Assembly: GCA_027575765.1 (NCBI GenBank)
Contig: JANBPT010000130.1
Location: 1 to 64,000 of the forward strand
DNA: 64,000 bases
Source: Tieghemiomyces parasiticus
Taxonomy: Eukaryota; Kickxellomycota; Dimargaritomycetes; Dimargaritales; Dimargaritaceae
Direction: 5' to 3'
The notes under the pieces are model-generated. The model was not told where the DNA came from. It searched no databases and saw only the letters and a program-made list of their open reading frames with translations. Positions 1-11,800 of the stretch are shown one piece after another; within the stretch, counting starts at the first letter, position 1; every line of letters starts with the position of its first letter. A program made the position numbers and the translations under genes.

Positions 1-70
1 GAGTGGTTAATGGGTATGACTCGAAATCATATGGGCTTCGCCCGCGCAGGTTCAAATCCTGCCGCTGACG
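1..70 (+). tRNA. tRNA-Ser (anticodon CGA), 5' end cut off by the window edge
   Basis: The D arm, anticodon arm, long variable arm and T arm are visible. The anticodon loop CTCGAAA carries CGA and is closed by TATGA/TCATA. A GGGC-TTC-GCCC variable stem marks a class II (serine) tRNA. The T stem GCAGG/CCTGC closes a TTCAAAT loop, and the 3' acceptor strand CGCTGAC is followed by discriminator G at 70. The A box is near 4-14 and the B box GGTTCAAATCC is at 49-59. The 5' acceptor strand, about 12 nt, lies outside the window. No intron is seen in the visible part. Confidence 0.93.
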
Positions 71-86
71 TTTTATTCTTTTTTTT
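71..86 (+). terminator. RNA polymerase III terminator of the tRNA-Ser gene
   Basis: A T4 run starts directly after the discriminator base (71-74). A T8 run at 79-86 would act as a backup stop. This is the usual Pol III termination signal. Confidence 0.8.
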
Positions 87-2401
87 CAACTTTTTCCCAC
101 TTATCAGTTATTGGATTAGGTATTAATGTTCATCATTTAGCTACCAATTACCAAACCCTGTTAGGTCTGTCATAGTCAAACTAGTACTTACTTGGCAGAA
201 GGTGGATGTTTTAGATGTGTGCTGCCATGAGAATCCTTGAAACTTGTATAGTGCATGTAGCCTGCACAGTAATTTATTCAAGTAAACATGATATATAAAA
301 GGAGTGACCAAGTGATTTGGGGTGATAGTAATCATTGTAGGGCCGAGGTTACGTTTGATATACATATATATTATGATAATGGAGGTGCGTCCTTTCTGCA
401 AAAGTTTATCAATTGGCATTATAAATACCACAACCTCAGTCAAACAAGGCTATAGAAAATATCATGAAGAGTCATTAGAGAAGTGGCGTCAAAAATAGAC
501 GCTAGGATGGCCAAATGAAAGGGAATACAAACCATATAGCTCATAACAAACTAAAAGTTAGTTTTGACTTGATAATGAGCCAAAAGTAGTAATGAGGCTT
601 GTAGTACCCATAAACCAACTATACGAGCATGCAATATTCACCCACTGAGGACACGAACTGCAGATCCCCTACAGCCGACTGCTAAGGTTGCCAGCCGACC
701 ATATAAACCTAGGTCAGGCCACCTCCTCTCCAGTTTCTTATCCGTCTGTTAACCTACACTTTGTATCATTTGACGTTCATAACACTGCCATTCTATCCCT
801 CCCTTTACGCTTGTCGCATTCCTTACACCCTTGCTCTAGCCAATTCACTCCTTCTCAATCGTATTCGCCTTACACTCACACTTCACCTTACTTATCGCCT
901 ATTGCTTGAACTGTCGTACCGCTAGGAAAAGCCCGTTACAACCCCCTCCCCACGCCAGCTAGTCCCCATTAGCGGCATCACAAGGCCGTTCCTTGGCACT
1001 TACTGTAAAAGTCGTAAATCATTATATCGATCACACTTTGGTATAATCGTATTAATGGCTTTCGCCGAACACCTATTTTGTGAGCAATTTGAGTTGTTCA
1101 ATGGAGCTACAAAACCCTATATCTCTAACCTGCAATTATTAAAACGCCCGATTTTTAGAGTGAGATGCTGTGTTTGAGTACATGAGCTCCTGTAGAGTTG
1201 GTAAAATGGGATACACGTCAAATAGTCAAGATAACTGGTGGAGTATGTTGGGGATCTCAGCAACAGGATACTGGACCTAGCAAGTAAAATTTTGGATGAT
1301 TAACAACTAATGAGCTTTCTTGGAGGCTTGGCAACATTAAAGGGGGGCGGGGATGATGCAACATAAGGGCAGAGTAATAGTGCTTCGGGGATCGATTGGC
1401 CCAAGCTGAGATGGGCAGGATTGGTGGACTATTTAAGCAAGGCTGCAAGCCTTGCTCGAATGTTGAAAGCTTGGGTTGGTCTGGGGAGTTGCAGAATGGA
1501 CGGCCGGAGGAGTTGCTAAGGTAGCTCTTTAGGAACAAAAAAAAGCATGTGTGTTGACCGCAGCCATAGCTCCGTAGTTCAACTGCTCTTTTTCCCCACA
1601 AGTTTCATCGTCCCAAGTCGCTCAAGATTTTAGGGTTATCAACGAGGGTCACGGCTAGCAGGTCAATTCTCTGTTTTCCGGGTTAGTTGGTGGCTAAATC
1701 AATGAAGCTATGGAGCCCCTCGGCTGCAGCACAGTCCAGGGGCTAGATACCTTTTCCACTGGCACTGGGGATTGGCTAGATCATTATTCCGGTCCGTGCC
1801 AAGCTTGTATACCCCTTGTTCGGCCGGAGCTCTATTTATTAAGTGGGGTGGACTTCTATTGGTGGAATTTTACCAAATGACCAAGGGGTCCGAGAGGTGA
1901 GCAGGTCAAAGTTGCCGAAGAGGAGCTTAATGGACGTCTAATTTGCTGGCCTAGGGTGGTAGGAAACCCTTGTCCGTGCCACCGCAGCGTAAACGTAATC
2001 CGTTGCATGCAACCAGCGCTGGAAACCCTGGCGCTGGAGGTGCACTTCCCTGGCCATAGGGTGGATATGGTTATCATGGGCGAATTAGAGAAACCTGTGC
2101 CGAGATGACGCCCTCCGTCCGCGGCTGTGGTTGGGTCAGCCGTTATTTCAATGTGAAAAAGGCTTTTGTGGGACCGCTTTCGCTTGGGTAGAGTATCGCC
2201 TCAGGCATCATCTACTCCCTACCTATCTTCAGATATATTAAGGGGCCCTACTCGGCCCTTACTAGTTTAACTAACTAACCTTCCCTATATTTTGCCGCCT
2301 GATCTCTAGCACGTTACTCCCAATTCATTTTGCGTCTTATCTACTCGGTGTGGTCACTCCACATTCTCCCACGAGCCTCTCGACTGCTTTAACTCACCAC
2401 G
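87..2401. other. Intergenic spacer, no supported gene
   Basis: AT-rich in its first half, with only short scattered frames of unbiased composition. The last 200 bases before the heat-shock gene are pyrimidine-rich and contain a possible TATA element (ATATATTAAG near 2233), a plausible promoter and leader. I looked for paired GAA/TTC heat-shock elements and found no convincing array. Confidence 0.5.
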
Positions 2402-3229
2402 ATGCTTAATTTGTTTACATCTCGACGACACGGCTCACCCCACCGAAGCGGTCACCGCAATCACCCCGGTGGCCATGGACATGGTGGTTATCATTCACAC
2501 GCACCCTTTGACCACTTGAACCGGTTCTTTGGTATCCCTCACGATCAAACCAAAGCTGGCCACCGTGGTGAGACCAACGACTCTACGACCGATGAGAGCG
2601 ATCCCTCCGACGCTGAGTTTCACACCTACCCTTGAACCCAGAACCCGTGGTGGTCAAATTCTGAAGTACCATTTCCCGCTGCCCGCGGAGGCGTTCCTCG
2701 AGCTCACGAAGAACAGCGCCACCGCTGTAGTCGCCACCACCATCACCTTTACGGTGGCCGCAATCATCACCACGATATTGAAGGCACCCACTTTAATTTC
2801 CATGACGTACCTTGTCCGTTCCAGGAGCATCGTCATCCTCGTCGCGTTGGTGTGCGTGGGAGCAGCTTCACTGAGGATGCAGAAAATTATATGATCGAGC
2901 TTCCTCTGGCCGGTATCCCATTCCAGCACGTTTCTGTGCAAGTAGAGGATGACCATATCCTCGTGATCAAGACTAGCTTACCCTCGGCGACTAGCGCTAG
3001 CCCTACAGTTGAAGCTTCTAACGGGAAGGGCGGTAGATCACTCCGACCCGGTGAAGGCAATGGTACCGGTAGTGCCGACCAAGTAACCCGTCGCGTCAAC
3101 TATCACGTACCCTTTTCGCGTAGCCGTGTCAATGCTGACAATATTAATGCCAATTTCCGGGACGGCCTGCTGCTGGTGTTGATATCTAAGGTTCCCGTTT
3201 CCTTGCGCAACATCCCCGTCGCCTCCTAG
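2402..3229 (+). CDS. Small heat-shock protein (Hsp20/alpha-crystallin family), with an in-frame TGA or an unplaced intron
   Basis: Chaperone that holds unfolding proteins in soluble complexes. The C-terminal half, about 2890-3200, reads as an alpha-crystallin domain: YMIELPLAGIPF, then a VSVQVEDDHILVI strand pair, a VNYHVPF strand and the NINANFRDGLLLVLISK closing strands. The N-terminal part is very rich in His and Gly. The start ATG at 2402 follows a pyrimidine-rich leader. A TGA at 2633-2635 interrupts the frame, yet the same frame continues open and His-rich on the other side down to the TAG at 3227. There is no ATG between the TGA and the crystallin domain. A GTGAGA donor at 2568 joined to AG at 2666 (99 nt) or 2690 (123 nt) would remove the stop and keep frame. 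The nearer AG at 2641 would shift frame. Alternatives are a nonsense mutation, stop readthrough or a sequencing error. The family call is secure and the exon structure is not. Confidence 0.72.
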
Positions 3230-6126
3230 ATTGTCAAAGGTTTAGCTTGGCAAGCTACAAGTTTCTCCTTCCCTTCTCCGATAGCTTTGATTGATTTTTA
3301 TCATTGTTTCCTTATCAGTTTGTTAAGTCTACACCTTCGGTCATAGGGCTCAATTTTTTCTGCACCATTCTGTTTCGCTGCTCTCACCAAATTATAATAA
3401 ACTTTTACCAAGGCAATCACTAGTTTCAGATAATTCGTATAATTTTCTCTACTAAGCAAGCTACGAAAATATGACAGAATAGATACGATGAGATCTGTTC
3501 ATAGAATTTTGCCTCGCACCCACCTTCATCTCCCCTCCAACCGAATAAAAATCGAATTAAGGTGAAGTGAGCAAACTACGAAAAATATAAAATAAAAGCT
3601 TTGGATAATTTCTGCCGAAAAGCATATCCATCTTCTTTCACGTTGCTTTTCGAATAAAGTGTTTTTATCCCGTGTTTAGCCCATTAGAGATGTGTTCTTT
3701 ATACTCTACAGAGTACTCCAGATGTTGATGATATATTATCATGTATTTTTTTACCCTAGCCTTCTCGTCGGCCGGATGTTGTCAATGACATGAATGAGGG
3801 AAGGAGGCAACGCTAGGTACTGCTAAGATTACCTAGAGGAGACACGGACGAAAGTGGCCGGTTTAACTTGACCGGCCTTTATGAGTGAGCCTTGAGAACT
3901 AGGAACGCTGCCAATTATTTCCGGGATAACCCATCACCACCCAGGTGTCCTATATTGGTATACCCGCAATATTCGGCCCTGGTTGTGGGTAAGTTACCTT
4001 GCTTCCTCAACTATTTAATTTTTTGAAGACAGATGTCATTACTCCTGCCGCATAGGTTATTTTTAGAATGTCGGTGGCCAATTTTTGGTTGTCTATTATC
4101 CCTTATATAATACTGGCCAACTAAAATCAAATGAACAATGTCGGCTGTTGGGCCTTGGCACGCACTTGCACCGTTAGTCCATACCGTCGTCATTTCCCAC
4201 CCGGGACAATCCCCTGGCCAGTTTTGACGTTATTTCGTGCGGAGGAGCCGACATGTCTGACAAGGCGCCCCTGGGAAGACCCTAAAGAAGACACGTATAC
4301 TATTTAGGGATAGGAATATACCACCTTCTAGGGCATAGGTACTGGTTTGCTCTCTAATTTTATCTGTGTAGACTGCCAACGCATGACCTACCACGACTAC
4401 AGTCTTCTTTATGTTCTTCATTCCTCCCACACTCTTCCGGGTCAACACTAGCTTCTAAAGAAGGGCGTTATCGATGCGCCTGAACATGTCCAAGATGCTC
4501 TGGCTACTGTAAGTTATGGTAATTTTCGGTACAACGCGATATGGTCATTCGACAGCAAACCTCTACCTCTCCCCTACTTCATCCCCCCCAAAAAACCAGA
4601 CCTCAATACCCGTATAAAACTGAGATAAAAATGTATCAATCTCAAGGTCGAAGCGGCCAATGACAAAGATCTGGCATTCATGAATTATGTCAAGCGGGAG
4701 CCTAAAGGAACCCCAGAATATGAAGATGGGGAGAGGATAGAGCCGTACCACAGTCCTGGCTGACGGTCAAGTTTCGCAACCTGATTGACCTCCCACTCGG
4801 TGGAGGCTCCTTAATGCAGGGCGGCGACTCGGGGTCCTGGCTGTTTCTGTCTAGCCAGCTATCGCTATACATTCTATCCAAACTAGGCGATCAAGGTGGG
4901 AACTATCAGTTCGTTATGAGTGCTCCTTTTCTCATCCATCTCAACAATTTCTCTCTCTACTTCTCTACCGCGACCTACGTCTCCAATCCGAAATTACGCC
5001 AATCTTATCGATTTTTTCAATAGTAATGAAACACCGCCCACCTACCTTCACATTAACATCGTCCCATCAACCACCATTGCGGCTTCCATATCAGGCCTTC
5101 AGAGTGGCCGCGACTAAGCTACTATCTTTCGATCCATTTATAGCGTTGTGATGTCGCGGTCGACACATTCTCAGTATAGGGCAGACGAAAGGAGGGGGGA
5201 AGAGCGATGCTAACGGATCGCCTTGCCTGATGAGGTTCTGATTGACCTCATGTTGGGAGAGATGTGCGTGTGGGGAGAGAGAGGGAGAGCTGACTTCCTC
5301 CGCCCAGCGGAGGGGCCTTGTCTTGCATCCTCGCCCTGGCGTAGTATGAGGGTTAGGTAAGAGAGGCGGTATTGACCGCTACCACGATCAGAGCACCGGA
5401 GGAGCGTGGGGGAGGGTGAGTGAGTACGTGTACATCCAAAAAAAAAAACAGGTTGGAGCCGATGAAGTTACATTCTAACCGACTGCCCTGGATCAACCTT
5501 GCAACTGCCCTGGATATGGTAACTACGGAAAGAGGGTGCCCTCGGCTAGCTCGGCCTTTAGTGGGGAGGGGCAAGAGTGTAGCAACTGAATGAGAATGGC
5601 GTAAAGTGAAGGACGACGGGTGGAGTAGTCGGTCTACCGTGAAGCACGGCCCAAGGTCATGTTGTCCACCTTTGGGATCAGATCGTCAGATATATTTTAT
5701 TGCGTGTGTGTGAGTACGTGTTTAGAGACAAGGGCGGAAGCGACGGTTCTCAAAATGAAACTAGTATATAAAATCCCAAGTACGGCCGCTCGCCCACCCC
5801 TCCTAGTTCGATCTCACTACGTTTCCGCGGCATGTTGCGTATTATATACTTCCTCACACCAATCATCTATGCTTGTCCTCAGTACCACATTCTCAATGTA
5901 CGGTACCAATACTTAACAACCATTTTCCAGATCCAAGCGAACAGACTTCAAGCCGTTATCCGGGCCCCAATTCACTTCGCCAGCCACTTGAACCCAACTT
6001 AATTTCTGAAGCTTGACCCTCCTTCCTCCCACCCCTTCATCACCACCTACTTCAACCGTCACCCCCTACCCTATCTCTCAGACTTTCTTTGGGATCTCAA
6101 CCCTTACCTAGTTCCCAATCGCCACG
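3230..6126. other. Intergenic spacer, no supported gene
   Basis: AT-rich downstream of the heat-shock gene, becoming mixed and purine-rich around 5160-5420 with an A10 run near 5440. No frame shows protein-like composition. The last 300 bases are pyrimidine-rich and probably hold the promoter and leader of the receptor gene at 6127. Confidence 0.45.
5765..5773 (+). promoter_or_regulatory. Possible TATA box upstream of the receptor-like gene
   Basis: TATATAAAA in a GC-richer context, about 355 bp before the ATG at 6127 and followed by a CT-rich stretch typical of leaders in this window. Distance to the start codon is long, so a transcript start between them is assumed. Confidence 0.3.
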
Positions 6127-7296
6127 ATGATCAATCTTCTGGCCTACTTCACCGCTAACTTCGTAATACTGGGGCTCTCGCTACTCTGCAGCATCATATC
6201 CATATTTCTCATCCTATGGGTCTGGCATAAGAAGCCTTTGAGCAAGGAGTCGCCGTCCTTCTCGCTGGCGCTGTGGATCAGTTTCGCCGACTTCCCACTC
6301 CGCATTATCGACGTCCTGACCAACCCACTCGCGTTCGGCCAGAGCCCACCTCCGATGGACGCCGGATACGCGCGGTTCCTCACGTGGTTCAACATGTTCA
6401 GCCTCATGTGGTTTATCGCGCTGAACGCCATGATTGTCCTGGATCTCCAACTCGTGATTTTCCACCGACTCCCGCGCCACGCTCGGATCCGTAGTCGGTA
6501 TCCGGCTATCGCCGCGGCCTCCAGCGCCTTCTTTTCGGTGTGGTACCTCATCCTCCCGGATTACCGGTTCCTGGAGAACGGGACCATCACCGTGAGCTCC
6601 CCGGGCTCCCCGGCGCAACGGTTCTTCCTCTTGTGGTTCACCATTTGGCTACCCATCATCCTCTTGTACATGGTAGGGGTCGTGGCCGCCATCCTCATCA
6701 CGTTGTTCCGCACTCAGGCGCAGCTACGGCGGTTCGCCCTGGATAGTACCTCCCGCCAGCGGTCTCAAACCCTGCTGCGTAACGCCCGACTTATCATTGC
6801 CTACCCTATCCTATGCACGGTCCTGTTCGTACCTTACGCCGTCGGTCAGTTCCAGGCCGCTTGGGACGCCCAAAGTAGTCTAGACCTCACCCTCTTCATC
6901 AACTTCCTCTTCTCGCTCCAGGGGGTTGCCAACCTCGTTATCCTGCTCTTCCACCCGGTCATGCTCTCGGCCTACCGTCACAACCTCATCGGTTTGCCTT
7001 CGTTCCTGTCGACACAAGCCAGTGCTAGCAGTGGCCTTCCGTCAAATGGCCTTGCCTTCGCGGGTACTAAACCTGTTGACCACCACCTCAAGAGTCTCGA
7101 TATGGGTCCCGCTGTGACTTGTCACTTTGGGACCGTCATGGAAAAGTGCGCAACCACCATCGGCGACGAGACACGGCACAGCGCCGTCGACATTGACAAG
7201 GCCAGCGACCCGGTGTTTCTCTCCATGATGCAGTCCAGCGGTGGTAGCACTAGCGAGTGTGACACCCTAATCGACGACGAGTCAGCCTTTCTGTAG
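6127..7296 (+). CDS. Seven-transmembrane receptor-like protein (GPCR-like)
   Basis: 389 residues in one exon, probably a plasma-membrane receptor. Seven hydrophobic helices can be placed near residues 11-33, 45-65, 83-112, 124-143, 165-194, 220-240 and 253-276. The N-terminus is very short and a cytoplasmic tail of about 110 residues is rich in Ser, Thr and Asp. Loop 3, about 195-219, is basic (FRTQAQLRRF, RQRSQTLLR), as expected for G-protein contact. An NGT sequon at 151 fits an extracellular second loop. The layout resembles fungal glucose/cAMP-type receptors, but I see no motif that assigns a subfamily or ligand. The ATG at 6127 follows a pyrimidine-rich leader. The minus-strand gene CCDC124 ends 450 bp downstream, so the two converge. 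Confidence 0.72.
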   Translation: MINLLAYFTANFVILGLSLLCSIISIFLILWVWHKKPLSKESPSFSLALWISFADFPLRIIDVLTNPLAFGQSPPPMDAGYARFLTWFNMFSLMWFIALNAMIVLDLQLVIFHRLPRHARIRSRYPAIAAASSAFFSVWYLILPDYRFLENGTITVSSPGSPAQRFFLLWFTIWLPIILLYMVGVVAAILITLFRTQAQLRRFALDSTSRQRSQTLLRNARLIIAYPILCTVLFVPYAVGQFQAAWDAQSSLDLTLFINFLFSLQGVANLVILLFHPVMLSAYRHNLIGLPSFLSTQASASSGLPSNGLAFAGTKPVDHHLKSLDMGPAVTCHFGTVMEKCATTIGDETRHSAVDIDKASDPVFLSMMQSSGGSTSECDTLIDDESAFL

Positions 7297-7747
7297 TCTA
7301 CCACCGTTGGTTTGTTTTTGGTCCGTTCGGTTGCCACTACTTGTAAATTCGGGCGCCATCAACTCTTGCCTCCCCATTATATCAAATGTCTCCTAGTTTG
7401 TATATGTTTATTATCATAATGGCGCCGGTTGATCCTCACCACTATTTTTTTTTAAAAAAAGATGTCTTCAGCTCAACGTGGCTTCGTCGGGTGCCCGCAT
7501 GTGTATGTGTGTGGGGGGGAGAAGTTTACATGCATTGCCAATACGAAATAATTAGTCCAAGCAGGTGGCCGACGATTGTGCCACGTACCGAGAAAGGCAA
7601 GGACATGTCATTTGTATGTAATGGGCCGTGGATTAGTAAGGCCTTTAGTAGGAGCCTTAACAGTCGGGGTATATAGACGTTATACTTTGAACCCAAACTC
7701 CACAGACCTTACAAATAAAAAAAACCAAACTAGAAAATACTAGCCCC
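7297..7747. other. Convergent intergenic spacer
   Basis: Lies between the 3' ends of the receptor gene and CCDC124. It contains a T9A7 run at 7445-7460 that could serve 3'-end formation on either strand. No coding sequence is supported. Confidence 0.4.
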
Positions 7748-8896
7748 TTAGTCCGTTCGTAGCCGTGACTCGAGACGCGATCGCTGGTCATGAGCCAATG
7801 CTGCAACTTCGCCTTGAGAGGCGTTGTAGGCGAGGTGGGCCTGGTTGAACGGGTTTTCAGGCGACTTTTGCCAGTTCTTCCACAAAATTTGTTTAAGCTG
7901 GTTGAGGCGAAGTCCCTTGTTCTCTTCCTTGAGTCGAGGGAGTTCGCGCTCCTCGTACGCCGCCAGGGCCGCCTTATGGCGGCGTTCCGGGTGCCGCTCG
8001 ATTTCGACCTGACGACCGCCAGCGGTCAGCTTAGGTGTGGCGGCAGTGGCAACTGGCCGGGCTCGGGTTCCAGTGGACTCTCCGCTGTCGTCTAGGTCAG
8101 AATCCGCAGCTGTAGGATCTGTCGGGGTGACATCGGGCGTGTTGACGATGGAAAGCAGGTCCAGGGCGTCGTTGATGTTACGCGCCGCATACGAGGCCAC
8201 CGGGGGCCGGTTGGCCGCCTGGAACGACTCGATTTGTGCCGTCTTCTTCTGGGCGGTTTTCTGCTCGAGGGAAGGGAGAGGGAGGGGGAGCGAACGGGGT
8301 TCGTGGGAGTGGAGTTAGAAAATTATTTCCGGGGGGGAGTCGGTTTGCACAAAGATAATAGCTAGTGAGCGGGCTCAGCGGTATAGGGGCCTCATCTAAA
8401 CATCGGCTACAGGACAGCATGATGGGACTTACCGCGGCACCCACGGCGGGCTTGAGCGATTGGGACTTGGCTATCGGTTTGCTCTTGGCCAGGTCCTTCT
8501 CCTCAGCAGCCAGAAGCGCGGCGGCCTCCTTCTTTTTGGCCAGCCGTTCAGCCTTCTTGGCCTCCTCGGCCTCCTTTTTGCCGCCCTTCTTCGCACCGTC
8601 GGCCCACTCCATGGCTTCCTTTTTCTCCTTCTCGGCCCGTTTCTTGTTGTCCTTCTCGGCCTGTGCGGCGGCCTTGCGGTCGTTAGCCGCCGCCACTGCC
8701 AGTGGTGTAGGAAATAGGGATGCGCGAGCCGAAAAGCGTGGATGGCAGGTAAGTAAGTGGGTTCGAGTAGATTGACGCGGCTTCCCCGGGGCCCACAGTG
8801 TCCGTTGGGTCGCGATTTATGGCAGGTGGACATCGGCATGTTCCTCCTAACGGGTGATTTACCTTTACTGTTCTCGCCGCGGAATTTCTTGGGCAT
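7748..8896 (-). CDS. CCDC124/Lso2-family ribosome-associated protein
   Basis: Members of this family bind idle 80S ribosomes and help them restart after starvation. The protein starts MPKKFRGENSK, the invariant N-terminus of CCDC124, continues with a long Lys/Ala/Glu coiled coil, and ends with the conserved block ERHPERRHKAALAAYEE, LPRLKEEN, LRLNQLKQILWK and SPENPFNQ. Three exons fit with phase kept: 8896-8863, 8695-8433 and 8260-7748. Donors are GTAAAT and GTAAGT and acceptors are GGCAG and GAGCAG, with introns of 167 and 172 nt. The product is 269 residues, longer than the roughly 220 of the human protein. The extra length is an acidic Ser/Thr/Asp linker before the C-terminal domain. Exon 1 is only 34 nt. 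Confidence 0.93.
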
Positions 8897-11800
8897 GGCG
8901 ATTTTGTGATTGGGGAAGAGGGTCTAGTACAAATTGATGGATGCTGAGCAGTGCGAGTGGAAAAACCTATGGAGCCAAGAAAAAAGTGGAAGCACCTGGC
9001 ATATAGTCCGGGGCTCTCCTGCCCAGTCTGAATGGGTTCTGCAGTCATACCTCTTCTCCTTCAGCGCGGGAAATGCACTGCGGCCGGGCCGATGGGCGAG
9101 TCGAGCCCCGCCGAACCCATTTTTACACCTGGATTCGCACGCACGTCGGTCGTAGTGGTGCCTCGCAGAGCTCGAACCCTGAACCAGGGTGCTTCGGGTG
9201 GTTGCCGAGCTTACTGCTACCCTGTAGATATGTGGACGCTGGATTTGGACAGAGTGAGCGATAGCTGTGCGTTTGTGTGGGACTGCAGTGGCCCATGGCT
9301 TGTGCCTACGGACTCCGCTGACCCAAGGTGGGGTGGTCCTAAAGATCAGTAATTTGGGATATAAGGGCTCGTGGAGGCAGGCCAGGTGCCTCACCGCTAG
9401 TCTGCCTGGCCGACTGTAGTCTTGGTCGGCGTACGTTTTTCAGCATATACGGACTGGGACGGGGTACATGTGACGGGCTCCATTACGTCATAGGCCAAGG
9501 GGCATAGGGTGGAAATTAACCCCATATTGGACTGAACCGGTTACTGACCCCTACACTCCTCCTCCTTCTAAGGGCACCCAATTACCATGGGCATACGAAA
9601 AGACTTGCCATAAAAAACAATGGCGCAATGCAGCTGATGCGCCAGTGATGGAGGTGTTTCACACTTGTCTGAGCAAAGTTGCATTGTATGGGGCAGACGG
9701 CCATTGTAAGTAGCCGATAAATGCTACAGCGACCAGCCTCCGCGTGTCCAGGGTGGAAATAGGCACTGCAGTGACGAGACAATCCCCTGTAGCCTAGGAT
9801 TAGTGAAGTTGAATGATGACTGCTATTACGCAGGGGCTCTGTTGTTTCAGATGGATGGATATGGGCCGCAGTGTTGTGCAGTGACGACTGCTCAGTCAAG
9901 CGCACCAGCATGACTGCGCTATCCAGTCCCCGAGTCCTTTTTCATTGACCGAGGCGGGTATTAGCATTGATTGTTCGCAGGGGGGGGGCAGTTCAACCTT
10001 CCCAATGATTAGCAGTCACAGATCTAATACTATTTAACAGCCTTTAAGGGGATGGTGGAGGGGTCTTGGTTACGAATTTCAGTCAAGGTGATCCCGTATC
10101 TCTAACCATTGGTAGCTTACTCAACATGATGTGTCGGCCTCCCATCTTTATACAAACACACAGGGATCCTCCTTAAGCAACTAACCACCCCCAACGTTTC
10201 ATGTCCTGACATCGAGTGCGGGTAACATTGCCGCCTCGGGTGCTACAACAAACCTACAGTATGGGGGGAGGGCGTTGACGCCGTATATCTGTTTCCCGCC
10301 GAAACATTAAGCCACGTTAAATAGACATATATCCTCCCTAACTTGGCTACGATGCACCATACTTGTCTTGTCGGAGAAACGGCAATGGAACGAGTCGGCT
10401 TCCGGACAGTTGGCTGCCGGCGTGACGGGCTGTCCTGCGGTCCCACATGGCCCCGCACCCCCCCCCAACCGCGGGTATCGGTCAACCAGGGCCACTCCAT
10501 GCAAGGGGCTAGCCTAGCCGCAATTAATTGTTACAGCCCCCAGGCCACGGTGCTGCAGTTGGGACGTAGGTAAAGGGGTAATGTATGGGATTGGGAGGTC
10601 AGCCTGGTTACTGACAGGGGCCCTAGCCATGTTGGCGGCCCCCGTCGGAATGTTGGGCGGCTTGGGGGGTTGTGATGGGACGTCATTAAACGGGGGAGAT
10701 CGCTGGTTCTGGAGTACTGCACCTACCCTCTACCCGCAGCTTAGCTTCGGCCAGCCGCATATACCCGCTCTGATACGTGCATGCGTTGGGTCAACATCTC
10801 AGGTTAGCCAATCGGCCATGTGTGGTAAAACGTAGGAAGGGCTCAGCTCGCTTGGTCACTCAAGGGTCCAGGGTTGACGTCCGCGTATTTAGACAGGTAG
10901 AATCGCCCTTGCATCGTCCGCTGATAGCCATGCCCCTTTTAACCTCAATCACCTCCGCTCTTATTCATCCAGCACGCGGTTGAATTCCGAGACAATTCAG
11001 TTGCACTAATTCCCGGCCCTGTTTCTTTGCGTGTCGATACCATCGGGCTATCAGTGCGGACCCTAGTGCTCGAAATTCCCGAGAGGGACTCGCCAATATC
11101 CCCCCACGCCCTTGGCGGCGGTTCTATTACCAGCCAGCAACATACAGTATTTTGGGGAAATCGGGCTTGGCCGCGAGACCAGTGCTGATCATTAGGTACG
11201 CCCCCGTAATCTGTTTCACCTTCGCCCAGCTTCACTCCGCTCGACGGTAAGTGGGAGTGGTGCGGCACCATGCCTTGGGCTAGGTTGGCGTCAGGCAAAC
11301 GGGACTGTGTACACAGATAATGCGCTGGCAGGCGTCATGGGGCAATAATGCATTGACAGGCGTCATGGTTTAATAATGCGCTGGCAGGCGTCGCGGTGTA
11401 TGCACCGGTGAGCACATACACGTAGGCCCAGCAGGTGAAGGGCCGACGGAGGCTAGCATCCCGTTGGTATATGCACGCTGCGATTTCGATTCATTTCACC
11501 CTTACTGCGCCCCCCCCCGAGCCTGGGTGCCGATGTAAACGCACAGCCGCCCCCGCGGCGCATTTTCCCACGGCTCTAAAACGGGTCAATATGACTAACC
11601 CACTTTCCACTGACTCACCCTCCCCCCTCTCCCACTCTTCTCCAGCCCTAGCCAAGTCTGTCTGGGACGACCCTCGTCGGTCCGGCGGCTGCCAACTTTG
11701 ACCAAACAATACCTGTGGAATATCGGCTACTGTGAGTGTTTGGTAAGCAACGATATATCAAAACGAAACGCATATAAGCACTTGGCTGAGCTGTGGGCTA

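Noticed and set aside
9155..9215. Reverse-strand B-box-like GGTTCGAGCTC
   Set aside because: Flanking bases do not pair as a T stem and no tRNA cloverleaf forms.
11317..11400. Possible CRISPR-like array
   Set aside because: Repeat units abut without spacers and the genome is eukaryotic; it is a minisatellite.
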